Shown: positions 1 to 6,164 of the stretch, in pieces
Layout of the letters: every line of letters begins with the position of its first letter
How positions within the stretch are numbered: position 1 is the stretch's first letter
Source of the DNA: an uncultured euryarchaeote
GTDB taxonomy: Archaea > Thermoplasmatota > Poseidoniia > Poseidoniales > Thalassarchaeaceae
NCBI GenBank assembly: GCA_937901365.1
Contig: CALCEF010000287.1
Coordinates: 1-6,680 of the forward strand
Direction: 5' to 3'
DNA: 6,680 bases
Made by a program: the position numbers and the translations under genes
Notes under the pieces: model-generated
What the model saw: only the letters and a program-made list of their open reading frames with translations
Databases searched by the model: none
Told to the model about the DNA's origin: nothing

Positions 1-636
1 AATCTGGGAATTGCTCAAGCTCAGGTTCTGCGTTCTTGCATTGAGCCAACCAACAATCAACACCCATTGACGGTACAAATTCAGGACCATTGGACATTGC
101 CATTGGATGGAGATGCTTTGCGAACGAACATCTCGATTGAAGGGTTTGAGCAGAAACCAAATTTCGAACGTGAACTGACTCGTAAACTGTTCACCTACAA
201 TTGTGTCAACGCGATGGTGTGCTATGTTGGACATCTCGCCGGTTACGAATGGCTGGCTGATGCCGCAAATGACCCAACCATTGCAGAACTTGCTCTGCAG
301 GCTGGTAGGGAATCCTCAGCAGCATTGGTTGCTGCCTATGGTTTTGATGAAGAGGAACAACATGGTTGGTGTAACCGAGCATTGGAAAAATACCAAGACA
401 AAACCATCCGAGACCCCATTGAACGCAATGCGAGAGATCCAAAGAGAAAATTGGGTCGATTTGAGCGCTTATTGGGTCCAATTCACCTCTGTATGGAGCA
501 TGATTTACCTCATCAAACACTGCTGATTGGGGTCGCTGCTGCACTTCGCTACCCAGGAGCAATTATGGAGGGAACTCTCCCTATGGGAGAGGCTGATGCG
601 AGATTGGAATCTCTCCTTGCTTCTGAATCAATTTGA
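1..636 (+). CDS. Mannitol-1-phosphate 5-dehydrogenase / mannitol dehydrogenase family protein, C-terminal part (5' end cut by window)
   Basis: The reading frame is open from base 1 to the TGA at 634-636, so the start and the NAD-binding Rossmann domain lie outside the window; a TTG at 67 is not a credible start because the homologous sequence continues upstream of it. The visible 211 residues match the all-helical C-terminal substrate domain of the family, which oxidises or reduces mannitol(-1-phosphate)/fructose(-6-phosphate) or related polyols and aldonates. Visible hallmarks are PLTV plus a Trp-containing stretch near 64-99, the RKLFTYN motif (181-201), YGFD (340-351), the RDP..RKLGR..RLLGP region (about 433-480) and LPH...GVAAAL near the end. 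The catalytic pattern is K-x4-N-x2-H; here Lys (184-186) and Asn (199-201) are present, but the third position is Asn (208-210) instead of His. Family membership is fairly certain; the substrate is not, and altronate/fructuronate-type activity remains possible. It is the upstream member of the four-gene cluster. Confidence 0.85.
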   Translation, partial: NLGIAQAQVLRSCIEPTNNQHPLTVQIQDHWTLPLDGDALRTNISIEGFEQKPNFERELTRKLFTYNCVNAMVCYVGHLAGYEWLADAANDPTIAELALQAGRESSAALVAAYGFDEEEQHGWCNRALEKYQDKTIRDPIERNARDPKRKLGRFERLLGPIHLCMEHDLPHQTLLIGVAAALRYPGAIMEGTLPMGEADARLESLLASESI

Positions 637-638
637 TA

Positions 639-646
639 GGTGGTCG
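639..646 (+). promoter_or_regulatory. Possible ribosome-binding site for the GH38 gene
   Basis: GGTGGTCG, preceded by A at 638, differs by one base from the AGGTGATC-like end of the archaeal Shine-Dalgarno consensus. It lies in the 26-nt gap after the dehydrogenase stop. Its 16-nt distance from the ATG at 663 is longer than usual, so the assignment is weak. It argues mildly against the TTG at 633, which lies upstream of it. Confidence 0.3.
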
Positions 647-662
647 CAGACCTTGCGGTGGC

Positions 663-3600
663 ATGGCTCCTCCGGACACCTCCGATGAAGAAGACGAGGA
701 TGTGGATGAAACACCTAGGGGGCCGCCCTCCCGTGGACCGCCTTCACGCGGGCCACCATCTCGTGGTCCGCCGGGCCGCAGCCCCCCGAAAGGGCCACCA
801 TCTGGGCCTCCAAGTGGACCTCCTTCTGGACCCCCGAGTGGACCACCCAAGGGGCCACCGTCTGGGCCTCCAAAGAGAGCACCTCCGTCGGATGCATTCC
901 AGGACCCCGCTCCAGAACCGGAACCCGAACCAGAACCGGAACCCGAGCCTGAACCTGTAGAAGATGAAACTCCAAAGAAACGTGGTCCACCCAGCCGAGG
1001 GCCCCCCGGCCGCAGAGGCCCTCCTTCGCGTGGACCACCTGGTCATCGCGGGCCACCTGTTAGCGAGCCACCTGCTGAAACTTCTGAGGCATCGACATTT
1101 GATGCCGCACTTGCACGAATGACTGGGCAGGAAGCAGAAGTCATTGTCGATGCTGAGGAATTGGCCGCTGAACAGGCCGCTGAAGAAGCAGAGGAAATTG
1201 CTGTTGTGGTTGAAGAGAACGACAAATGGGAAGAGCCTGAAGATGACGATGAGGAACCGCTCCCAGATATTGAACCGCTACCCCAAGAAGCGGCTGAAGG
1301 TAGTCGATATCCCAAACTCAAGAAAGCCAATACTGGTCGTCTAAAGGACGCACCGCTCACAGGCCATATTGTTCCACACACCCATTGGGATCGAGCATGG
1401 TATTTACCGTTCCAAAAGTATCGATATCGTCTCGTCGAATTGGTCGATGATTTGTTGGATTTGATGGAAAACAATCCAAAGGCCTACCCCTCATTCGAAT
1501 TAGATGGGCAGACAGTCGTATTGGAAGACTATCTAGAAGTCAAACCAGAAAATGCCGGTCGAATTGAAAAATTGGTCAAGAAAGGTCGATTGAATATCGG
1601 ACCTTGGTATGTACTACCTGATGAGTTCATCGTGGGCGGAGAAGCCTTGGTTCGAAATCTCATGATGGGACACCGAACCGCCCAACGCTGGGGTGGGCGT
1701 TCAGAAGTTGGATATGTTCCGGACCCATTTGGTCACGTCGCTCAGTTGCCAGCGATTTTGAAAGGAGCAGGACTCGATTCGTTCATCTTCACCCGCGGTG
1801 CAGGACCGTGGATTCAAGAAGCCGGTGGAGTATTCAATTGGTATGCTAGCGATGGGAAATCAAAGGTCCTCGCTGTTCAGCAGGTACCGGATTACCCCAA
1901 TTTGATGGCATGGGGTTTTGAGGAACGCCCACTTGATCGGAAAGATGGACTCGATGTTAATGTCGATACGGCGATGGAACGCATGCAACGCTTGCTAGAC
2001 AAGCATGAGTCATTGGGATGGAAGCCAGACGTGTTGCTATTTGGCCAAGGTAGTGACCACACCCACCCGCAGCCCACACTGCCCATGTTGATTGGCAAGG
2101 CAAGCCAGAAATTCAACGGGAAAATCAAATTCGAGCACTCATCATTCCCAGCATACATCGAGGCACTCAAAGGTTGGTTGGGCAAGAAGAAAGTGTTCCG
2201 CTACCAAGGTGAACTACACTCTGGTTGGGATCGCAACATCCTATCAGGGGTGTTCAGTGCGAGGCTCTACCTGAAGCGCGCAAACGATCAGACCATGCGG
2301 GTGCTAAGAGATCGAGTAGAGCAACTGAGTGCAATTTCTTCTGCGCACGGTGGAAGATTCAGAGGTGAACGACTCGATTTGGCATGGCGGGAGATTCTGC
2401 GAAATCACCCACACGATGACATCTGCGGATGTAGTGTAGATGAAACTCATGAAGATATGGAAGTTCGATTTACACATGCACAGCAAATTAGTGCAATGTT
2501 GGAAGAAGACCTGAGAATGGAATTGCGAGAGCAAATGGATCTCAGTCATGAAGACCGGGATGCCGTTCCAGTATTGCTACACAACCCGCTGACGAAGGCG
2601 TGGTCCGGTTCACTGATGATTGACTTGGCGGTTCCAAAATTCCGCTGTTGGCTTGACCATGGATTGCCTGTTAAGATTGAGATGGCGACACCTGCCGGCG
2701 ATTGTTTAATCGACACATCAGGATTACAAATCACTCCTAAATCATGGGATTTACATGTCCATTATGATCGTGTGGCCAATGTCGAATTGCCTCGTATCAT
2801 TGGGCGAATTCATGTCCATCGTCTCCCCCCTGGACTTTCTGTGGCGCACATCTTGCCAGGAAGGGGGTCCACAAGTTTACCAGCAGAGCCGGTGAACCTT
2901 GGTGGAGAGTTTGGCCGAACCGATTGGATGGACAATGGCTTGGTTCGAGTATTGTTCCGTGCTGATGGTCGCTTCGATATCATGGATCATGCGACTGGAA
3001 GGCACATTGTAGGTGCTGGCAGACTGGAAGATTCTGAGGATGCAGGAGATTCCTATGATTGGTCAGCGGGTGGGCATCCTGTTCCACAGGCTGCTGGTCG
3101 TGGGGAGAAAATGGCTGAGCGTGTACTGGCCACAGACGAGCGATTTGCCGATACCGACGATGGCAACCGACAGGTCTACCTCACGATTGAGCAACAAGAT
3201 GACTGGACTGCGACTGTTCGCCTTCACATCGCTTGGGCCCTTCCACTTCGATTTGATGATGCAACCCAAAAGCGGAGTGAAGAAATGGAGTGGAACACCA
3301 TCGATCATTACATCACATTGCGAAGTGGTCATGCAATGGTTGAAGTTGAAACATGGGTCAACAACGCATGTGAAGACCACCGTTTGAGATTGCATGTGCC
3401 TACGGGAGTTGATGCAAAGAAGGTGCATGCAGGTGCAGCCTTCGATGTTGTTGAGAGACCCGCAAACTGGCCACACCTTCCAGATTGGGAGCAACCCCAT
3501 GTCCCAACCCATCACTTCAGTGACATGCTGATGGTTGAAGAGAAGGGGGGCGGTGTGGCATTGTTCTGCCCCGGCTCAAATGAATATGAAGCGATGACAG

Positions 3601-4166
3601 GTGAGGGAGGTACGACTCTCGCTGTGACACTTTTACGGGCAACAGGCCACCTCAGTCGAGATGGCTTTGCTAGCCGTAGAAATCGAGCTGGACCCGTTTT
3701 TGAGGCACCTGGTGCTCAATGCAAAGGCTCGCACTGCACCCGTTGGGCGGTCATGGCCTACGAGGATTCGTGGGCAGAAGCAAACATTCACCAAGTCGCG
3801 GAAACATATGCATGCCAAGCAAGTATCATCTCCGCACTGCCAAAGCCTCAACTCGACGGCGAATTTGATGAGGTTTGCACAGAAGGATCACGAGGCCAAA
3901 GATTGCAACCCATTCGACTTGTGGGGACGGGGCCAACACCAATTATCGCTTGTCTAAAACCCGCTGCTGATGGAAATGGAAATGTGGTCCGCCTCTACAA
4001 CCCAACGGATGAGGTATGGGAAGGAAGAATTGAGACAGACCTACCTCTATTCAATGTCCGCGGTTGTGATTTGCTTGAGAATGAAACGACAAAACCGCGA
4101 ATTTCTAAGTCCGGTTGGCCCGCAAAACTGAATGCCAAAACAATTGGAACATGGCGCTTCAACTGA
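663..4166 (+). CDS. GH38 alpha-mannosidase with long disordered N-terminal extension
   Basis: This 1167-residue protein is a class II (GH38) retaining, metal-dependent alpha-mannosidase that removes alpha-linked mannose from a glycan, glycoside or mannosylglycerate-like compound. The catalytic part begins near residue 230. HTHWD (239-243) supplies the metal ligands His241 and Asp243, VPDPFGH carries the predicted nucleophile Asp354, GQGSDH (462-467 region) fits the substrate loop, and HPHDDICGCS holds His584 and Asp585, matching the fourth metal ligand and its neighbour in the family. The central helical domain with SARLYLK and a long beta-rich C-terminal region follow, about 935 residues in all, the usual size for MngB-like enzymes. 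Residues 1-230 are an extra acidic, proline-rich tail. I chose ATG 663 over the in-frame TTG at 633, which overlaps the previous stop. No signal peptide or membrane segment is visible, so a cytoplasmic enzyme is expected. Exact linkage and substrate cannot be read from sequence. Confidence 0.93.
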   Translation: MAPPDTSDEEDEDVDETPRGPPSRGPPSRGPPSRGPPGRSPPKGPPSGPPSGPPSGPPSGPPKGPPSGPPKRAPPSDAFQDPAPEPEPEPEPEPEPEPVEDETPKKRGPPSRGPPGRRGPPSRGPPGHRGPPVSEPPAETSEASTFDAALARMTGQEAEVIVDAEELAAEQAAEEAEEIAVVVEENDKWEEPEDDDEEPLPDIEPLPQEAAEGSRYPKLKKANTGRLKDAPLTGHIVPHTHWDRAWYLPFQKYRYRLVELVDDLLDLMENNPKAYPSFELDGQTVVLEDYLEVKPENAGRIEKLVKKGRLNIGPWYVLPDEFIVGGEALVRNLMMGHRTAQRWGGRSEVGYVPDPFGHVAQLPAILKGAGLDSFIFTRGAGPWIQEAGGVFNWYASDGKSKVLAVQQVPDYPNLMAWGFEERPLDRKDGLDVNVDTAMERMQRLLDKHESLGWKPDVLLFGQGSDHTHPQPTLPMLIGKASQKFNGKIKFEHSSFPAYIEALKGWLGKKKVFRYQGELHSGWDRNILSGVFSARLYLKRANDQTMRVLRDRVEQLSAISSAHGGRFRGERLDLAWREILRNHPHDDICGCSVDETHEDMEVRFTHAQQISAMLEEDLRMELREQMDLSHEDRDAVPVLLHNPLTKAWSGSLMIDLAVPKFRCWLDHGLPVKIEMATPAGDCLIDTSGLQITPKSWDLHVHYDRVANVELPRIIGRIHVHRLPPGLSVAHILPGRGSTSLPAEPVNLGGEFGRTDWMDNGLVRVLFRADGRFDIMDHATGRHIVGAGRLEDSEDAGDSYDWSAGGHPVPQAAGRGEKMAERVLATDERFADTDDGNRQVYLTIEQQDDWTATVRLHIAWALPLRFDDATQKRSEEMEWNTIDHYITLRSGHAMVEVETWVNNACEDHRLRLHVPTGVDAKKVHAGAAFDVVERPANWPHLPDWEQPHVPTHHFSDMLMVEEKGGGVALFCPGSNEYEAMTGEGGTTLAVTLLRATGHLSRDGFASRRNRAGPVFEAPGAQCKGSHCTRWAVMAYEDSWAEANIHQVAETYACQASIISALPKPQLDGEFDEVCTEGSRGQRLQPIRLVGTGPTPIIACLKPAADGNGNVVRLYNPTDEVWEGRIETDLPLFNVRGCDLLENETTKPRISKSGWPAKLNAKTIGTWRFN
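720..878 (+). repeat. Gly-Pro-Pro coding repeat, block 1
   Basis: This is a run of GPPSR, GPPSG and GPPKG units (residues 20-72). Codons for the same residues vary: Ser as TCC, TCA, TCT; Gly as GGG, GGA, GGT; Arg as CGT and CGC. Two near-identical 25-nt stretches at 789-813 and 849-873 lie exactly 60 nt apart, pointing to an older internal duplication within the block. Confidence 0.85.
912..947 (+). repeat. Tandem 18-nt repeat encoding Pro-Glu dipeptides
   Basis: Two adjacent copies of CCAGAACCGGAACCCGAA (912-929 and 930-947) differ only at the last base (A or G). They encode (PE)6 within a longer Pro-Glu run (residues 84-98). The near-perfect identity suggests recent replication slippage, unlike the codon-diversified GPP blocks around it. 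Confidence 0.9.
984..1058 (+). repeat. Gly-Pro-Pro coding repeat, block 2
   Basis: This is a second, more arginine-rich set of GPP units (residues 108-132; GPPSR, GPPGR, GPPGH), separated from the first block by the acidic Pro-Glu run. As in the first block, synonymous codons differ between units. Confidence 0.8.
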
Positions 4167-4168
4167 GG
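4165..4168 (+). promoter_or_regulatory. Shine-Dalgarno site of the M14-family gene
   Basis: GAGG overlaps the TGA stop of the mannosidase gene (4164-4166) and sits 7 nt before the ATG at 4176. This is good spacing, so it supports that start and suggests translation is coupled to the upstream gene. Confidence 0.55.
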
Positions 4169-4175
4169 CAGGGAT

Positions 4176-5285
4176 ATGCCTGAGGATGCGGATATCCATC
4201 GATGCTTTGCCACTGAATATGTGACAGCAAGGCAGAGATTGCTTGACCGCGCAGAAAAAATGGAACTTGAAATCGAAACGATGGCAATTTCAAAAAAAGG
4301 CCCGCACGAAGAAACGTTGTCTACGGATTTTCTGTGGATTGGTCCTGAAGATGCGACGAAGTTGATTCTGCATACATCAGGTGTTCACGGTGTTGAAGGG
4401 TTTCCCGGTTCGGCCGCTGCCATGTGGATCTTGGAAGGGATTCAATCCAAGGAATTGGTGTTACCAGATGATTGTGCAATCGCTTTTGCTCATGCAATCA
4501 ACCCGTGGGGGATGGCATGGCTTCGAAGAGTCAATGAAGACAATGCGGACTTGAACAGAAATTTCTTGCCACCGGGGGAAGCCTATGATGGAGAGCCGGA
4601 AAATTATGCCCGTCTGGATCATCTGTTGAATCCAACAAGTATGAAATCGGGCAGGGAATACTACACTATTCGTGCCGCATGGCATTCTTTCAAATTGGGC
4701 TTTGCCAATGCAAAACAAGCGGTTCAAGAAGGCCAGTATACGCGACCTACATCACTACAATACGGCGGTTCAGGATTGGCAGAATCAAGTCAGAATTTTA
4801 TCGATTGGTGTGAACGAAGATTAACCGATGTCAAACAAATCGTTTGGATTGATTTCCATACAGGCCTCGGACCCTTTGGAGTGGATTCTCTACTGGTTGC
4901 TGAAGATGTTGATGAAGCGGTTTTGAAAATGCGATACGGTAATCGAATTCAGCCTTTGGATCCAGAAAAAGGAGTGGCATACAAAATCCGAGGAGGCATT
5001 CAGGCTGGAATCAAATCAAGATTCCCAGAAAAAGATTGGACGAACATCACACAAGAGTTTGGTACCATCAAACCGATTCCATTGCTAAAATTAGCTCGTG
5101 CTGAAAACCGACTTACGCAATGGAGTGGCAAACCACCATTGCGACTTCTACAAAGTAAAGAGCGAAGAGATATGTTAGATGCATTCAATCCTCGCTCTCT
5201 AAAATGGCGAAGAATGATACTGCAGCGTTCAAGGGCAATCATCGAGGATGCTATTGCCCATCTGTCGGAGGAATCAAGGGAGTGA
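4176..5285 (+). CDS. DUF2817 / M14-family zinc metallopeptidase or amidohydrolase
   Basis: This 369-residue protein matches the DUF2817 branch of the M14 carboxypeptidase / succinylglutamate desuccinylase fold. SGVHGVEGFPGSA gives the zinc pair His71 and Glu74, DFHTGLGP gives the third ligand His228, TQEFGT gives the likely catalytic Glu294, and NEDNADLNRNF contains the Asn127-Arg128 pair that in M14 enzymes binds the substrate carboxylate. All key residues are present and the length is normal for the family. There is no signal peptide, so it should act in the cytoplasm. M14 relatives cleave C-terminal residues from peptides or acyl-amide bonds of small molecules; which of these applies here is unknown. 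It starts 9 nt after the mannosidase stop and 18 nt before the kinase start, implying co-transcription and suggesting it removes an amino acid or acyl group from the same conjugate, which is inference. Confidence 0.88.
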   Translation: MPEDADIHRCFATEYVTARQRLLDRAEKMELEIETMAISKKGPHEETLSTDFLWIGPEDATKLILHTSGVHGVEGFPGSAAAMWILEGIQSKELVLPDDCAIAFAHAINPWGMAWLRRVNEDNADLNRNFLPPGEAYDGEPENYARLDHLLNPTSMKSGREYYTIRAAWHSFKLGFANAKQAVQEGQYTRPTSLQYGGSGLAESSQNFIDWCERRLTDVKQIVWIDFHTGLGPFGVDSLLVAEDVDEAVLKMRYGNRIQPLDPEKGVAYKIRGGIQAGIKSRFPEKDWTNITQEFGTIKPIPLLKLARAENRLTQWSGKPPLRLLQSKERRDMLDAFNPRSLKWRRMILQRSRAIIEDAIAHLSEESRE

Positions 5286-5293
5286 AGCCCTTC

Positions 5294-5299
5294 GGTGAT
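5294..5299 (+). promoter_or_regulatory. Shine-Dalgarno site of the GHMP kinase gene
   Basis: GGTGAT exactly matches the end of the AGGAGGTGAT consensus and is followed by 4 nt (TCAG) before the ATG at 5304. Because it contains the alternative GTG start at 5295, it argues that translation begins at 5304. Confidence 0.65.
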
Positions 5300-5303
5300 T
5301 CAG

Positions 5304-6164
5304 ATGAAACGAGTAGATGCCCGCGCACCGGTGCGAATCGACCTTGCTGGTGGATGGACAGACGTGCCCCCCTATACACACGAAGTGGGTGGAGAAGTCG
5401 TCAATGTAGCAATCAATATCCATGCCCATGCATCATTGGAAATTGATGATGACGGGCGTCTTTCGGTAAACTATCGCTGCGATGCTCCTGTCGGTTCGGG
5501 CTTAGGCACTACAGGGGCAATCAATGTCGCACTGATGGCGGCGATTAACGGAGCGGATAATGCTGAAGAGGCAGCCTACCAATTTGAGGCGCTGCTCGGA
5601 AATACAGGAGGGCGTCAAGACCAATGGGCTGCAAAACATGGAGGATTCAATCATCTGATGTTCATCGGGGATTCGGTCGAAGAAATGCCATTTGACCCCC
5701 CCCGAAGTGCGAGATTTTGGTTACAAAAGCACTTGATTGTCGCGAATACTGGAATCCCACATGTAAGTGGTGATTTGCACGATGCGATTTGGGAAAAATA
5801 CGCTGCTAAAGACGAATCTGTCATCGAGGGATTGATGACGATTCGGTTGGCTGCTCGAAAGATGGCGCAGGCTCTGGACCAAGATCGGCGAGATTTGGTG
5901 ATCGAAGCATTGCAAGATGTGTGCAAAGGGGTCGACTCACTTGACCTGTCGTTGCACGACCCTTTTCGAGAAGTTGTAAACCCCCTCCTCGAAAGTAAGG
6001 ATGTTGCAGCATGGAAAGCATTGGGAGCAGGTGGCGGTGGATGTGTAGCCCTACTTTCTGGACCACAACGACAGGAGACTGTAATTGCTGCTTGTGAGGC
6101 CGCTGGTTGGGAAATCCTCGATTGGGATTATGATGACGCAGGCTTGGAAATCAATGCCAGTTGA
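5304..6164 (+). CDS. GHMP-superfamily sugar kinase, L-fucokinase / heptose-7-phosphate kinase-like
   Basis: This predicted 286-residue cytoplasmic kinase probably phosphorylates a free sugar or sugar phosphate at the anomeric position with ATP. The N-terminal RIDLAGGWTDVPPY (residues 11-24) and GGEVVNVAI (29-37) strongly resemble the fucokinase domain of FKP and HddA proteins. GHMP motif 2 is PVGSGLGTTGA (62-72), with Thr-Thr in place of the common Ser-Ser. GGRQDQ (102-107) contains the likely catalytic Asp106, and GAGGGG (241-246) is motif 3. It is shorter than HddA-type kinases of about 340 residues, mainly because the segment between motifs 1 and 2 is reduced to a short hairpin. ATG 5304 is preferred over GTG 5295 because of the well-placed GGTGAT site. 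A C8 run at 5696-5703 lies inside the gene without breaking the frame. The substrate is not determined; fucose, mannose-type sugars or heptose phosphates are possible. Confidence 0.85.
   Translation: MKRVDARAPVRIDLAGGWTDVPPYTHEVGGEVVNVAINIHAHASLEIDDDGRLSVNYRCDAPVGSGLGTTGAINVALMAAINGADNAEEAAYQFEALLGNTGGRQDQWAAKHGGFNHLMFIGDSVEEMPFDPPRSARFWLQKHLIVANTGIPHVSGDLHDAIWEKYAAKDESVIEGLMTIRLAARKMAQALDQDRRDLVIEALQDVCKGVDSLDLSLHDPFREVVNPLLESKDVAAWKALGAGGGGCVALLSGPQRQETVIAACEAAGWEILDWDYDDAGLEINAS

Larger units (their letters stand above)
663..1352 (+). other. Low-complexity, probably disordered N-terminal extension of the GH38 enzyme
   Basis: This encodes residues 1-230 of the mannosidase and has no counterpart in typical GH38 enzymes. 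In order it holds an acidic start (DEEDEDVDE), a Gly-Pro-Pro-Ser/Arg/Lys block (residues 20-72), a Glu-Pro run (84-98), a basic KKR followed by a second GPP/Arg block (108-132), and an Ala/Glu-rich, probably helical acidic stretch (about 145-200) leading to a Pro/Glu hinge before the catalytic domain. The alternation of positively charged GPP blocks and strongly acidic segments suggests a flexible tether or self-associating tail. That function is inference; only the composition is seen. Confidence 0.85.

Noticed and set aside
633..662. TTG start giving ten extra residues on the mannosidase
   Set aside because: It overlaps the dehydrogenase stop and lies upstream of the only SD-like sequence; ATG 663 begins the acidic tail cleanly.
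581..850. Minus-strand frame encoding a Gly/Pro-rich protein
   Set aside because: It is the reverse complement of the GPP coding repeat, whose skewed composition removes stop codons; no independent coding evidence.
663..1352. Tail interpreted as a signal peptide plus cell-wall linker
   Set aside because: The N-terminus is strongly acidic and has no hydrophobic core, so export by the Sec or Tat route is not supported.
715..1474. Several minus-strand frames opposite the mannosidase tail
   Set aside because: They mirror low-complexity sense sequence (for example Ser-rich runs opposite Glu/Asp codons) and have no family resemblance.
3063..3515. 150-codon minus-strand frame inside the mannosidase
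   Set aside because: It lies wholly within a well-supported coding region and its composition is not protein-like.
5696..5703. C8 homopolymer in the kinase gene as a possible frameshift or phase-variation site
   Set aside because: The frame is intact and the conserved kinase pattern continues on both sides; a single tract of this length is weak evidence for phase variation.
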